From Nevskia sp. (lineage in GTDB: Bacteria > Pseudomonadota > Gammaproteobacteria > Nevskiales > Nevskiaceae), in NCBI GenBank assembly GCA_019689635.1, contig JADGHB010000027.1, forward strand, positions 1-33,609: DNA of 33,609 nt, read 5' to 3'. Positions within the stretch are counted from its first letter, which is position 1. Each line of letters starts with the position of its first letter. Positions 7,764 through 16,901 of this stretch are shown here, piece after piece. Below the pieces are notes generated by a model that searched no databases, was not told the origin of the DNA, and saw only the letters and a list, made by a program, of their open reading frames with translations. The translations under genes and the position numbers were made by a program.

Positions 7764-8315
7764 TCAGGCCGCCTTCTTGCGCGCGAAGGACAGCAGGAAT
7801 TCCATCTGGTCGGCGAGGATGCGGCGGTTGGAGAGGATCAGGTACTCCGCCAGGTTCGGCGTGTACGGCACCGCCAGCAGCTTCATCCCCGCCTCCTCCG
7901 GCGTGCGGTCGTCCTTGCGCTGGTTGCAGCTCCGGCAAGCGGTGACGCAGTTCTCCCACACGCATTGTCCGCCGCGCGACACCGGCACCACGTGGTCGCG
8001 CGTGAGTTCCGAAACCGGGAACTGCTTGCCGCAATACAGGCACAGGTTGCGGTCGCGCTGGAACAGGGTGCGGTTGGTCAGCAGCGGGGCGTTGCCTTCG
8101 AAGCGGCGCGAGCGGTCGGCCACCGCGATGATCGAGCCGATCTGCAGACGCGAGGGCAAGCCGGAGCGCGCATTGACCCCGCCGTGGATGATGAAGCGCT
8201 CCTCGCCGGCCTCCCAGCACACGCGGCGGCGCGCGTAGAGCGTGGCCGCCGTCTGCCAGCGGATCCAGCTCACCGGCAGTCCGGTTTTGTCGAGCTTGAG
8301 GATGGCGGGAATCAT
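7764..8315 (-). CDS. HNH endonuclease family protein
   Basis: A 183-residue HNH-family protein. The zinc-supported HNH core is complete: CLYC (C92, C95), TRDHVVPVSRGG (D107-H108), an ENCVTACRSCNQRK segment with N122, C127, C130, N131 and K134, then the typical DRTPEEAGM. The two CxxC pairs would hold a structural zinc, and the DH/N/N set forms the metal-dependent active site. Such stand-alone proteins are widespread in proteobacteria, often with a housekeeping-like distribution and no known target, so a role in restriction or mobility should not be assumed. It lies directly upstream of rmuC on the same strand. The 110 bases before the start (8316-8425) hold no gene. Confidence 0.88.
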   Translation of the reverse strand: MIPAILKLDKTGLPVSWIRWQTAATLYARRRVCWEAGEERFIIHGGVNARSGLPSRLQIGSIIAVADRSRRFEGNAPLLTNRTLFQRDRNLCLYCGKQFPVSELTRDHVVPVSRGGQCVWENCVTACRSCNQRKDDRTPEEAGMKLLAVPYTPNLAEYLILSNRRILADQMEFLLSFARKKAA

Positions 8316-8425
8316 GATCGCCGTAATCTACCCCAAATCGGGGCTTTGTGCGCAAAAAGCGGGACTTGGACCATCATGCGCAAGCTCGGTGACAAGCTCG
8401 TGGCACAGCTCGAAGATTTTCGGGC

Positions 8426-9436
8426 TTAACGCCGCAGGATGATGCGGTAGCGCGCCCGGCCGGCGCGCAGGTGATCGAGCGCGGCGTTGACCTCGCTCAT
8501 CGGAAAATACTCGACCTGGGGAACGATACGGTGGCGGGCGCAAAACTCCAGCATCCGGACCATGGTCGCCGGGCTGCCCAGCGGCGAGCCGGAAATGGAT
8601 TTCTGCCCTCCGAAGAGGGCGCCCGGCCTGATGCCCAAAGCTTCGGGCACCGCGCCGACGAAGTGCAGCCGTCCGCGCGGCGCCAGCGTGGCGAGATAGG
8701 CTGGCCAATCCAGTGCGGCGTTGACCGTCACCAGCACGAAATCGAGGCGGCCCGCGAGCTTCTTGAGCGCGGCGGCATCCCGGCTCGAGACCGCGTGGTG
8801 GGCGCCCAGCGTGAGCGCTTCCTCGCGTTTGGCCTCGGTCGAAGTGAAGGCGGTCACTTCGCAGCCCCATTTGTTGAGGAACTTGAGCGCCAGGTGCCCC
8901 AGCCCGCCGATGCCAACCACGCCGACGCGATCGGTCGGTTTGACGCCGAACTGGACCAGCGGATTGAACACCGTGATGCCGCCGCAGAACAGCGGCCCGG
9001 CGCAATTCGCATCCACGCCCTCCGGCAGAGGAATCGCCCACACCCAGTGGCAACGCACGCGGTCGGCGAAGCCGCCGTGGCGGCCGACGATGGTGGCGCC
9101 GATCTCGCGGCACAGATTGTGGTCGCCGGACAGACAGGGCAAGCACCGTAAGCAACTCGACGCGAACCAGCCCAGGCCCACGCGCTGCCCGAGCTTGAGG
9201 CCCTTGACCTGCTCGCCCAGCGCCGCCACCGTCCCCACGATTTCGTGGCCCGGCACCAGCGGAAACCGGGTGTGGCCCCAGGCGCTGTCCAGCATGGACA
9301 AATCGGAATGGCAGATGCCGCAGTGCTCCACCGCGATCTCCACCTGTTCCGGCGCCAGCGGGCCCGGATCGTAATCGAAAGGCTGCAAGGGGGCGTGCAC
9401 TTCCAGCGCGGCGTAGGCATGGATCGGTTCGGACAT
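8426..9436 (-). CDS. Zinc-dependent alcohol/aldehyde reductase (YahK/cinnamyl alcohol dehydrogenase type)
   Basis: A 336-residue medium-chain zinc dehydrogenase that would interconvert aldehydes and alcohols with NADP(H). Catalytic zinc ligands are visible in EHCGICHSD (C39) and GHEIVG (H64, E65). The structural zinc site is the four-cysteine lobe at C95, C98, C101 and C109. The nucleotide-binding loop [12 protein letters not shown] follows. The sequence fits the CAD/YahK branch with wide aldehyde specificity; the physiological substrate cannot be told. The ATG at 9436 is preferred over starts further up because of GGAG upstream and because it gives the usual family length. It is divergent from gloA, and both handle reactive aldehydes, so shared use is plausible. 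Confidence 0.88.
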   Translation of the reverse strand: MSEPIHAYAALEVHAPLQPFDYDPGPLAPEQVEIAVEHCGICHSDLSMLDSAWGHTRFPLVPGHEIVGTVAALGEQVKGLKLGQRVGLGWFASSCLRCLPCLSGDHNLCREIGATIVGRHGGFADRVRCHWVWAIPLPEGVDANCAGPLFCGGITVFNPLVQFGVKPTDRVGVVGIGGLGHLALKFLNKWGCEVTAFTSTEAKREEALTLGAHHAVSSRDAAALKKLAGRLDFVLVTVNAALDWPAYLATLAPRGRLHFVGAVPEALGIRPGALFGGQKSISGSPLGSPATMVRMLEFCARHRIVPQVEYFPMSEVNAALDHLRAGRARYRIILRR

Positions 9437-9551
9437 CGCGCGACTCCACAGATCGACAAGCGGGATAGAATCGAAACGGCCGCGCCCGTGCGCGGCGCGT
9501 TTCCGTTTTAGTTTAGCGCCGGTGAGCGCCCGGCGGTCCGAGGAGGCGGGC

Positions 9552-9959
9552 ATGCGCATCCTACACACCATGCTGCGGGTCGGCGACCTCGATCGTTCGA
9601 TCCGCTTCTACACCGAGGTCCTGGGCATGAAGCTGCTGTCGCGCCGCGACTACCCGGACGGCAAGTTCACGCTCGCCTTTCTGGGCTTCGACGAGCGGGT
9701 CGGCGGCAAGCAGGTGGGCGGCGCCGAACTCGAGCTGACCTACAACTGGGGCGTCGATCGCTACGAGCTGGGCAACGCCTACGGCCACATCGCCATCGAG
9801 GTGGACGATGCCGCGCGCGCCTGCGCCGAGGTCAAGGCGCGCGGCGGCAAAGTCACGCGCGAAGCCGGCCCGATGAAACACGGCACCACGGTCATCGCCT
9901 TCGTCGAGGATCCCGACGGCTACAAGATCGAGTTCATCGAAAAAGGCGTGCGCGAGTGA
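9552..9959 (+). CDS. gloA: Lactoylglutathione lyase (glyoxalase I)
   Basis: Glyoxalase I converts the methylglyoxal-glutathione hemithioacetal to S-lactoylglutathione. The 135-residue protein is the length of the bacterial nickel-type enzyme and starts [17 protein letters not shown]. The four metal ligands are in place: H5, E61 in [10 protein letters not shown]79 in AYGHIAIEV and E127 in GYKIEFIE. The ending [14 protein letters not shown] is a hallmark. The ATG at 9552 has GAGGAGG upstream. Its stop codon overlaps the GTG start of the next gene (lipid-transport permease) by four bases, so the two are translationally coupled although their functions seem unrelated. Confidence 0.97.
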   Translation: MRILHTMLRVGDLDRSIRFYTEVLGMKLLSRRDYPDGKFTLAFLGFDERVGGKQVGGAELELTYNWGVDRYELGNAYGHIAIEVDDAARACAEVKARGGKVTREAGPMKHGTTVIAFVEDPDGYKIEFIEKGVRE

Positions 9960-11122
9960 TCGCCGAGCGCGCGCCAAGCCGGCTGGACGGCGCCGCGGGT
10001 CAGGATCCCGACGCTCCCCCGTCCTGGGCGCTGCGCGCGGAACCCGGCGGCGCGCGTCTGGAGCTGTCCGGCGCCTGGACGCTCGGTTCGGCGCTCCCCT
10101 CCGCGGCCGAGGTTGCGGCGCGCTGGCGGGCGCAAGGCGCCGGCGTGCTCATCCCCGAGCTCGTGGCGGTCACGCGCTGGGACGGCGCGCTGCTGGCTTT
10201 TTTGCTGGCGCTCGCGCAAACCGTGCGCGCCGGCGGCGGAACCTTCGACGAACGTGGCTTGCCGGACGCGCTGCGCCGCGTCCTGCGGCCGCCGGAGCCC
10301 GCTCAAGCGCATCCGCCGCCGCCTGCGCCGCGCGGGCTGCGGCGGGTGGGCGAATGGGCGCTGGCGCGGCTGACGAGTTTCAACGCGGCGCTGGAACTGC
10401 TGGGCGAGGTGGTGCTCGGGTTTTTCCGGCTGCTGCGCGGACAGGCGCGGCTGTACGCCGACGACGTGTGGCAGGTGTTCTCGGCGAGCAGCGCCCACGC
10501 GCTGCCGATCGTGGCGATCGTGAACCTGCTGGTCGGCGCCATTCTCGCCTTCATCGGCTCGGTGCAGCTCCTGCAGTTCGGCGCCGGCATGTACGTGGCC
10601 GACGGGGTGGCGATCGCGATGGTGCGCGAGATGGCCGCGGTGATCACCGCCGTGGTCCTCGCCGGCCGCACGGGCGCCGCCTTCGCCGCGCAGCTCGCCA
10701 CCATGCAGGGCAACGAGGAGATCGACGCGCTGCGCGTGCTGGGCGTGTCGCCGGCGGAGTTCCTGGTGCTGCCGCGGGTGCTGGCGCTGACGCTGATGAC
10801 GCCGCTGCTGTACCTCTACGCCTGCGCGCTGGGCATTCTCGGCGGCCTGCTGGTCGGCAGCGGCATGCTCGAGCTGTCGGCCGCCAGCTACCTCGACCGC
10901 ACCATCGGCGCGCTCAACACCCATAATTTCGTGCTCGGCGCGTCCAAGAGCCTGGTGTTCGGCGCGCTGGTGGCGCTGTCGGGCTGCCACTACGGATTGC
11001 GCGCCGGCCGCAACGCCGCCGCGGTGGGCCAGGCCGCCACCACCGCGGTGGTGACCAGCATCGTGGGCGTGATCGCGGTGGACGCCCTGTTCGCGGTGTG
11101 CGCCAATGCCCTCGGCGTTTAG
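9956..11122 (+). CDS. MlaE/YrbE-family lipid ABC permease with N-terminal STAS-like domain
   Basis: A 388-residue inner-membrane permease of an MCE-type phospholipid transporter. Residues about 20-110 resemble a STAS domain ([14 protein letters not shown]), which in related systems is a separate subunit (MlaB) or is fused as here. Residues about 125-388 are the MlaE domain with several membrane helices and the conserved coupling segment [14 protein letters not shown] followed by [13 protein letters not shown]. The start is a GTG overlapping the gloA stop (GTGA). The ATPase, MCE and PqiC-like genes follow. The 143-base gap before the ATPase is filled by a structured repeat, unlike the otherwise tight operon. 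The direction of lipid flow cannot be told from sequence. Confidence 0.92.
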   Translation: MIAERAPSRLDGAAGQDPDAPPSWALRAEPGGARLELSGAWTLGSALPSAAEVAARWRAQGAGVLIPELVAVTRWDGALLAFLLALAQTVRAGGGTFDERGLPDALRRVLRPPEPAQAHPPPPAPRGLRRVGEWALARLTSFNAALELLGEVVLGFFRLLRGQARLYADDVWQVFSASSAHALPIVAIVNLLVGAILAFIGSVQLLQFGAGMYVADGVAIAMVREMAAVITAVVLAGRTGAAFAAQLATMQGNEEIDALRVLGVSPAEFLVLPRVLALTLMTPLLYLYACALGILGGLLVGSGMLELSAASYLDRTIGALNTHNFVLGASKSLVFGALVALSGCHYGLRAGRNAAAVGQAATTAVVTSIVGVIAVDALFAVCANALGV

Positions 11123-11129
11123 CAGTTTG

Positions 11130-11265
11130 CTGAAAAAGTCCGTCCCTGGACTTTTTCAGGGTCGCTCCGAAAAGGCGCGACTTTTCTACGCTCCCGGAAA
11201 TCAAGCGAGGGAATCGCTTGATTTCCGTTGGCACGTCCCTGTGCCAAACGGAGGTCGATGAAAGC
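11130..11265 (+). repeat. Structured dispersed repeat, copy 1
   Basis: Three hairpins in a row: 11130-11141/11148-11159 (12 bp, loop GTCCCT), 11196-11208/11214-11226 (13 bp, loop GGGAA) and 11228-11234/11241-11247 (7 bp, loop GTCCCT). Between hairpins 1 and 2 lies GGTCGCTCCGAAAAGGCGCGAC. The same core and the same order of hairpins, with different stem sequences, recur at 19912-20045. The copy fills the gap between the permease and ATPase genes, and its end (GAGGTCGATGAA...) runs into the ATPase start region. Confidence 0.75.
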
Positions 11266-12048
11266 ATGGTTTTACATCAACCGGCTCACTCCGAAGTGGT
11301 CGTCGAGGTCGAGCGCCTGCTGATGGCCTACGGCCGGCGCGTGATCCAGCGCGAGGTCTCGTTCCGCGTCCGGCGCGGCAAGATTTTCGTCATCATGGGC
11401 GGCAGCGGCAGCGGCAAGAGCACGTTACTGCGCCACCTGATCGGCCTGCAACGGCCGCTCGCCGGCCACGTGCGCTACGGCGCCACCGACTACTGGGCGA
11501 GTCCACCCGAAGTGCAGGCGCGGCTGCGGCGGCGCTTCGGCGTGCTGTTCCAGAGCAGTGCGCTGTTCTCCGCCATGAGCTTGTTCGAGAACGTGGCGCT
11601 GCCGCTGCGGCTGTACGCGCGCCTGCCGGAGCCCGAGCTGCGCCAGCTCGTGCGCCACAAGCTGGCCCTGGTGGGCTTGCAGGGTTTCGAGGACTACGAT
11701 CCCTCCGCGCTGTCCGGCGGCATGCGCAAGCGCGCGGGCCTGGCCCGCGCCATGGCGCTGGACCCCGAAATCCTGTTCCTCGACGAGCCCTCCGCCGGCC
11801 TGGATCCGATCAGCTCGCGCCGCCTCGACGACCTGGTGCTGCGGCTGCGCGACGAGACCGGCGCCAGCGTGGTGATCGTCAGTCACGAACTGCCGAGCTT
11901 GTTCGCGCTGGGCGATGATGGCATCTTCCTCGATGCCGAGTGCCGGCGGCCGATCGCGCAGGGCTCGCCCAGGGAGCTGCTCGAACACTGCCGGCATCCC
12001 ACGGTGCAGGCTTTCCTGCGCCGCGAACCGGCGGAGCGCCACGGATGA
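11266..12048 (+). CDS. MlaF-family ABC transporter ATPase
   Basis: A 260-residue ATP-binding subunit for the MlaE-type permease upstream. Walker A GGSGSGKST (45-53), the Q-loop glutamine at 96, signature LSGGMRKRAGLARAMA from residue 149, Walker B ILFLDEPSAGLDP from 170 and the switch histidine H207 (VSHEL) are intact. LSGGMRKR is typical of the Mla/MCE ATPases. The ATG at 11266 was chosen because GGAGG lies 11 bases upstream; a TTG at 11218 lies inside a hairpin, and an ATG at 11258 is out of frame. The start and ribosome site sit in the tail of the structured repeat, so the original N terminus may have been altered. Confidence 0.93.
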   Translation: MVLHQPAHSEVVVEVERLLMAYGRRVIQREVSFRVRRGKIFVIMGGSGSGKSTLLRHLIGLQRPLAGHVRYGATDYWASPPEVQARLRRRFGVLFQSSALFSAMSLFENVALPLRLYARLPEPELRQLVRHKLALVGLQGFEDYDPSALSGGMRKRAGLARAMALDPEILFLDEPSAGLDPISSRRLDDLVLRLRDETGASVVIVSHELPSLFALGDDGIFLDAECRRPIAQGSPRELLEHCRHPTVQAFLRREPAERHG

Positions 12049-12058
12049 ATCGCAAGCG

Positions 12059-13012
12059 ATGAGAAGACCGAATCCCACGCTGATCGGCGCCTTCGTGCTC
12101 GGCGCCCTGGTCCTGGCCGCGCTGGCGGTGATCGCGATCGGCGGCGGTCAGCTGTTCCTGCGCAAGCAACACGCGGTGATCTACTTCTTCAACGGCGCGG
12201 TCACCGGGCTGGCCGTCGGCGCGCCGGTCAATTTCCGCGGCGTGCGCGTCGGCGAGGTGGACGACATCGGTCTGCAGTTCGACGCCAAGACGCTCGACGT
12301 GCGCATCCCGGTTTACATCAGCCTGGCGCCCAAGAAAATGCAGATGCTCGGCGGCGGCAACCTCTCCGAGGTGCCGTTTTCCACTTTCATCGCACGCGGC
12401 CTGCGCGCCAAGCTGGCGATCCAGAGCATGGTCACCGGCACGCTCGATGTCGAGCTCGATTTCCTGCCGAACACGCCGGCGGTGCTGGTCAGCCATGACC
12501 CCGGCGTCAACGAGATTCCGGCGGTCAAGTCGGATTTCGACGTGCTCAAGGATCAGCTTTCGCAGGTTCCGCTGCGGCAGACCGTGGAGGAGCTGCGCGA
12601 CACGCTCAAGGCGGTGCGCAGCCTTGCGCAGACCGCCAACGAGCAGCTCGCGACCACGGCGGCCGCCACGCGCGAAACCAGCGCCGCGCTGACCCACGCG
12701 GTCACGCAGCTCCAGCAAGACAGCTCGCGCACGCTCGCGGCCGTGCAGAAGCTGAGCGAGGACCTCGACCGGCAGGTGGGCACGCTGTCGCCGCAGTTGC
12801 GCGAGACGCTGGCCACCGCCCAGCATGCCCTGGCCGACGCCGACGCCACGCTGGCACACACCGCCGAGTTGACCGCGCCGGGCGGCGCGGCGCGCAGCGA
12901 CCTCGACGACGCCCTGCGCAACCTGGCACTGGCCTCGCAGTCGCTGCGCGATTTCGCCGCCACCATCGACCGCAATCCGCAGGCCCTGGTCACCGGAGTC
13001 CGGAACCGATGA
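12059..13012 (+). CDS. MCE (MlaD-family) lipid-binding protein
   Basis: A 317-residue periplasmic lipid-shuttle component anchored in the inner membrane. An N-terminal helix (about 9-30) is followed by one MCE domain (about 38-138) with the conserved GLAVGAPVNFRGVRVGEV. A long Ala/Gln/Thr-rich helical region (about 160-310) probably forms a coiled-coil tube or needle, so it is longer than E. coli MlaD and more like PqiB or LetB-associated forms in its tail. The ATG at 12059 is 10 bases after the ATPase stop. Its stop overlaps the next start as ATGA. With the permease, ATPase and PqiC-like lipoprotein it forms a full importer or exporter core. Confidence 0.92.
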   Translation: MRRPNPTLIGAFVLGALVLAALAVIAIGGGQLFLRKQHAVIYFFNGAVTGLAVGAPVNFRGVRVGEVDDIGLQFDAKTLDVRIPVYISLAPKKMQMLGGGNLSEVPFSTFIARGLRAKLAIQSMVTGTLDVELDFLPNTPAVLVSHDPGVNEIPAVKSDFDVLKDQLSQVPLRQTVEELRDTLKAVRSLAQTANEQLATTAAATRETSAALTHAVTQLQQDSSRTLAAVQKLSEDLDRQVGTLSPQLRETLATAQHALADADATLAHTAELTAPGGAARSDLDDALRNLALASQSLRDFAATIDRNPQALVTGVRNR

Positions 13013-13644
13013 AGCGCTGGTCCATCGCCGTACCGGGCGCCGTGCTGGGACTGTGGCTGGCCGCTTGCGCCAGCGTTCCGCCGCCGCGGCTGATCCTGCT
13101 GACCAATGACGAGGCCCGGCCCACGGTCGCCGGCACCACGCGGCCGCTGCTGGCGGTGCGCGGCGTGCAGCTTCCCGAGTATCTGCTGCGCTCGGCGGTG
13201 GTCTACCGCGCCTCGGACGCGGAGCTCGCGCGTTTTCCCGACGCGGAGTGGGCCGAACGCCTCAACGTGGCGGTGACGCGCTGGATCGCCCAGCAGCTCG
13301 CCGCCGAGCTGCCCCAGTACGACGTCCACGCCTACGGTGGCGCTGCCGCGCCCGCCCTGGCCTTGGAGGTGACGCTCACGCGCTTCGAGGCGGTAGCGCC
13401 GCAGACTTTCCAGTTGCGCGGCGACTGGCGGCTGGCCCGCCCCGGCGCGGCCGAGCCCGTCGCGGAAGCTGGGCTGTCCGCCGACGTGCCGCTGTCCGCG
13501 CTGACGCCCGAAGGGGTCGTGGCGGCGATGAACACGGCGCTCAAGCAGGCGAGCCAGTCCATCGCCGAGCGCCTGCGCGCGCTGCACGTAGGAGAAGCAC
13601 CAGCCCCGAGCGGCGCGGCACCTGCCGCGCCTACCGGAAATTGA
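13009..13644 (+). CDS. PqiC-like ABC-transport auxiliary lipoprotein
   Basis: A 211-residue lipoprotein with a short signal sequence and lipobox LAAC (cysteine 20). The body fits the PqiC/DUF330 family of lipoproteins linked to MCE transporters: a start in PPPRLILL, then TRPLLAVRGVQLPEYL, a central amphipathic strand pattern and WAERLNVAVTRWIAQQL. PqiC-type proteins sit in the outer membrane and are thought to dock the MCE tube. It overlaps the MCE gene by four bases (ATGA). Its last 14 bases overlap the end of the convergent TonB-dependent receptor gene. The C-terminal 20 residues are Ala/Pro-rich and probably disordered. Confidence 0.87.
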   Translation: MKRWSIAVPGAVLGLWLAACASVPPPRLILLTNDEARPTVAGTTRPLLAVRGVQLPEYLLRSAVVYRASDAELARFPDAEWAERLNVAVTRWIAQQLAAELPQYDVHAYGGAAAPALALEVTLTRFEAVAPQTFQLRGDWRLARPGAAEPVAEAGLSADVPLSALTPEGVVAAMNTALKQASQSIAERLRALHVGEAPAPSGAAPAAPTGN

Positions 13645-16081
13645 TGAAGAAGTTGGCGGTGTAGAAGCGCCCGCGGTCGATGCGGATGGCGGCGAAATTG
13701 CCCGGCGCCAGCGGCTGGTCGATCACCTGATCGCTGTACACTTGCTTGGTGAGATTCTGGATGCCCAGCGTCAGCGCCCAGTCGCCGGCGACGTCGTCGG
13801 CGAAGACGAGGCGCGGATTGATGAGCAGCGTTTGTTTCTGGAGCTGCCGCGGATCGTCTTCGGAATTGAGATAGCGGTCGCCCTGGTAGAGCAGATCCAC
13901 CGCCGCGCCGGCGCTGACCGACCAAGGCAGGTGCAAGCGGTAGGCCGGCGTCAGCGCGGCCGTCCATTGCGGCGCGAACGGCAGCCGCGCGCCGGTCAGA
14001 TCGCAGGTGCCGGATTGCGGCCCCGGCTTGCCCGTAGCGCAGCGGCCATCGCCGGTCTCCAGACCATTGGGATAGGAGAGATAGCGCGCATCCGCGAAAC
14101 CGAAGGAGCTGTACAGCGATAGCCCGCGCACCGGCAACAGCCACATCAGATCGGCCTCGAACCCCTGCGAGCGCGCGGCGGCGGCGTTGACCACGATCAC
14201 GTTGGTGCCCTGGAAGGTCGAGACCTGCAGGTTGGAGAAGTGCGTGCGGTACAGCGAGATCGAACCGCGGATCGGACCGTCGAACAGGCGATCCTTGATC
14301 TTGAAGCCGGCTTCGAAACTGGTCGCCTTCTCGGGCTGGTACTCGATGCTTTGCGGATTGAGCGGACGGCCGTTGAAACCGCCGCTTTTGTAGCCTTGCG
14401 CCCAGGTGAAATAGCCCTCGGTGTGCACGCTCGGCTGGTATTTGATCCCGGCCTTGGGCGAAAAATCGGTCTCGGTGCGCTGCAGGTGCAGGTCGAAATC
14501 CTGCTGGCCGGCGATGGCCTTGATGAGCTGGCTGCTGGAAAAGCTATGCGGTTCGCCTTTGCGGTTTTCCTTGGCGTAACGCAGGCCGCCGATCAAGGCC
14601 CAGTGCCGGGTGAAGAACCATTCGCCCTGACCGAAGGCGGCGTAGTCCTTGGTCCGCTGCATCAATCCCGATTGCGCCGACTGCTGGGGAATCAGCGGTT
14701 GGCCCAGCACCTGCTGAATCAAGTTGAAGGTCTGGCTCAAGACCCCGCCCAGATCGCCGGCGATGGTGCCCAAATTGCCGGGCGGGATGATGCCGCCGGG
14801 CCCGCACAGCAGCGGATGACTGTTGCAGAACCCCGGGGCCTGCGCCGCGAGCAGGTAGGCCGCGGCGGCGCCGAGATCCTCGATCATGAAATCGTCGGAG
14901 GTCGACAGAGTGTAGTTGTCGTAGTACAGGCCGGCGACGAAGCTCGCCTTGTGGCCCAGGCCGAACAGGTCGGGCCCGGCCCCCGACACGCGCAGCTCCT
15001 GAGTGAATTGCCGCTCCGTCTCCGGCGTCACCAGCGAATCGCGGATGAAGGGCACTGGCGAGAAATCCGCATCGAGATCGCGCGCCCCGATGAGGTTCTC
15101 GGCGACGCCGGTGATCGAGGTGATCTTGAGCGAGCTCATGCCGCCGGGATGGCCGAGGTCGCCGTTGAACGCAAGCCAGCCGCCGCGCGTGGTCGCGGCT
15201 TCCTTGCCCGGCACGTTCTCGGACGTGGTGTCGTCGAGCTGCGCGGTAAAACGTGGATCGTAGTGGCGATCCAGCGCGAACATCTCCGGGGAGAGGATGA
15301 ACAACTGCTGTTGATCGAAGTTCTGTTCCTGATGGCTGACGAAATACCCCAGGTCCATGGTCCAGCCCGCGCCGGAGTCGTAGCGCAAGCGCAGCCGTCC
15401 GCTGTCCTGCTGGGGATTCACTTCGCGGCGATCGAGGTCGGTGTTGAACAGCGTGCCACGGTCGCCGTGTTCGAAGTTGCCCGACGCCCGCAGGGCTAGG
15501 CCCGGGCCCAGCGGCAGGTTGATCACCGGCCGGAACGCGCGATTGCCGTTGCTGCGCATGTCGTACTCGCTGTGGATCAGGAGCTGGTCTTCCGGCGCGC
15601 TGGTGGTGATGTTGAGCAAGCCGGCGGTGACGTTCTTGCCGAACAGCGTGCCCTGCGGACCGCGCAGCACCTCGTAGCGGTCCAGATCGTAAAAAAAGGC
15701 GGTGAGATATTCCGGATAGGTGTAGACCACGCCGTCCACCACCACGCCGACCGAAGGATCCAGACCGGGAACGTCGTTGAGCGTGCCCAGCCCGCGGATC
15801 AGCAACTGGGTGGAAGAGGGCGACACCTGCAGATTGGTGTTGGCGGTGTAGTTCTGCAGCTCGGCGTAGCTGCGCACGCCGGTGCTACGAATGAAATCGC
15901 CGTCCATCGAACTGACCGAGGCCGGCACCTGCTCCAGCGTCTGGCGCATTTTCTGCGCGGTGACGATGACTTCTTTCAGCTCCTGCGTGTCCGTGCCGCC
16001 GTCGGCGGCGAGCGCCGCGGCCGGTGCCAGCGCCGAACCGTAAAGTCCGACACAGACCATGACCCATGCGCGCAAACTCAT
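13631..16081 (-). CDS. TonB-dependent outer membrane receptor
   Basis: An 816-residue TonB-dependent receptor, taking up an unknown ligand across the outer membrane with energy from TonB. A signal peptide (about 1-25) is followed by a possible TonB box (KEVIVTAQK, about 35-43), a plug domain with LLIRGLGTLND and EVLRGPQGTLFGKN, and a 22-strand-type barrel ending YTANFFINFR. The plug sequence belongs to the large group common in hydrocarbon- and sterol-using bacteria, but the substrate cannot be read from it. The start has GGAGGGG upstream. It lies 52 bases after hpnM on the same strand, so it may share that transcript. Its end overlaps the convergent PqiC-like gene by 14 bases, leaving no room for a terminator. 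Confidence 0.93.
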   Translation of the reverse strand: MSLRAWVMVCVGLYGSALAPAAALAADGGTDTQELKEVIVTAQKMRQTLEQVPASVSSMDGDFIRSTGVRSYAELQNYTANTNLQVSPSSTQLLIRGLGTLNDVPGLDPSVGVVVDGVVYTYPEYLTAFFYDLDRYEVLRGPQGTLFGKNVTAGLLNITTSAPEDQLLIHSEYDMRSNGNRAFRPVINLPLGPGLALRASGNFEHGDRGTLFNTDLDRREVNPQQDSGRLRLRYDSGAGWTMDLGYFVSHQEQNFDQQQLFILSPEMFALDRHYDPRFTAQLDDTTSENVPGKEAATTRGGWLAFNGDLGHPGGMSSLKITSITGVAENLIGARDLDADFSPVPFIRDSLVTPETERQFTQELRVSGAGPDLFGLGHKASFVAGLYYDNYTLSTSDDFMIEDLGAAAAYLLAAQAPGFCNSHPLLCGPGGIIPPGNLGTIAGDLGGVLSQTFNLIQQVLGQPLIPQQSAQSGLMQRTKDYAAFGQGEWFFTRHWALIGGLRYAKENRKGEPHSFSSSQLIKAIAGQQDFDLHLQRTETDFSPKAGIKYQPSVHTEGYFTWAQGYKSGGFNGRPLNPQSIEYQPEKATSFEAGFKIKDRLFDGPIRGSISLYRTHFSNLQVSTFQGTNVIVVNAAAARSQGFEADLMWLLPVRGLSLYSSFGFADARYLSYPNGLETGDGRCATGKPGPQSGTCDLTGARLPFAPQWTAALTPAYRLHLPWSVSAGAAVDLLYQGDRYLNSEDDPRQLQKQTLLINPRLVFADDVAGDWALTLGIQNLTKQVYSDQVIDQPLAPGNFAAIRIDRGRFYTANFFINFR

Positions 16082-16133
16082 GCCCCTCCCGTCGCTGGTG
16101 TTCTTGATTTTTACGCGCCGCGCACGCGCGCGG

Positions 16134-16742
16134 CTACGAGCAATCGGCCCGCGCTTTGCGCGTTTGCTCCTCGATCCAGGCCAGCAGCCCGTCGAAGCCC
16201 TTTTCCTCGTACAGCTTGGCGTATTGCGTCGAGCGTAGCGCCAGATCGCTCACGCCGTCCGCGATGATGTTGATGATGCGCCAGGCGCCGTCCTTCTGGC
16301 GCAGCACATAGTCGAAACTCACCGTATCGCCGCTGCCGGGCTTGAGCTGGGCGTGCACCAGCGCGTCGCCGTTGGGCAGGTTCTGCGTGTCCTGGGTGGT
16401 GAAGCGCTCGCCGGCGAAGTCCGCAAACTGCTGGGCGTAGGTGGCGACGACCAGCTCGCGGAACGCGGCGGTGTACCGTTGGCGCTGGTCATCGGCAAGC
16501 TGATCCCAGTGCCGGCGCAGCACGGTCTGGGCGATGAAAGGAATATCGAAATCCCGGTCGATCACCGGCGCCAGGCGCTGGCTGCGGCCCTGGCAGCCGT
16601 ACGCCTTGCCGTGCTTCATGTTGTCGAGCAGCGTGGCGTGAAAGCCGGTGACCACCGCCTCGGGCGTCGTAGCCGAGGCGGCCCAGGAGGCCCACGCCCA
16701 AACCAGGCACAGAATCGCGAAGACGGCACGAACGGCGCGCAA
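16134..16742 (-). CDS. hpnM: MlaC/HpnM-family periplasmic lipid-binding protein
   Basis: A 202-residue exported protein of the MlaC/Ttg2D family, which carries lipids through the periplasm. The HpnM subgroup accompanies HpnN in hopanoid-producing bacteria. It has a signal peptide (about 1-23, cut after AASA), and conserved MlaC blocks: DFDIPFIAQTVLRRHW, FRELVVATYAQQF, VSFDYVLRQKDGAWRI and NIIADGVSDLALRSTQY. I prefer a TTG start at 16742, six bases after AGGAG; a TTG at 16805 would add 21 residues before the signal peptide and lacks a ribosome site. A GC-rich inverted repeat lies in its leader (16769-16790). The hpnN gene diverges 159 bases away, which supports the HpnM label. Confidence 0.85.
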   Translation of the reverse strand: MRAVRAVFAILCLVWAWASWAASATTPEAVVTGFHATLLDNMKHGKAYGCQGRSQRLAPVIDRDFDIPFIAQTVLRRHWDQLADDQRQRYTAAFRELVVATYAQQFADFAGERFTTQDTQNLPNGDALVHAQLKPGSGDTVSFDYVLRQKDGAWRIINIIADGVSDLALRSTQYAKLYEEKGFDGLLAWIEEQTRKARADCS

Positions 16743-16901
16743 AGAAATCTCCTGTTGCGGATCGGCTCGCCGCCCGTCACGGACGGCGGCTGCAATGATG
16801 GGCAAAACGGGCTGAGCGCAAGATTAACATGACGCCCGCTCCCGCTCTTGCCCGGGAAGCGCCACAACACCAAACTAGCGCGTTTCCGTGCGGGAGCGCT
16901 C

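Noticed and set aside
7764-8315. HNH gene as part of a defence or mobile element
   Set aside because: No methyltransferase, helicase, integrase or repeat nearby; the neighbours are housekeeping genes.
8316-8425. Small hairpin CCCC...GGGG and short frames between HNH and reductase genes
   Set aside because: Only a 4-bp stem, no T-run in either useful direction, and no coding signal.
11218-11265. TTG start for the MlaF-type ATPase
   Set aside because: Lies inside a 13-bp hairpin of the repeat and has no ribosome site; ATG 11266 has GGAGG at a workable distance.
14240-15499. Long plus-strand frame opposite the TonB-dependent receptor
   Set aside because: No domain, biased composition, and antisense to a receptor with a complete plug and barrel.
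16743-16805. Upstream TTG start for hpnM
   Set aside because: Would add 21 charged residues ahead of the signal peptide; TTG 16742 has AGGAG six bases before it.
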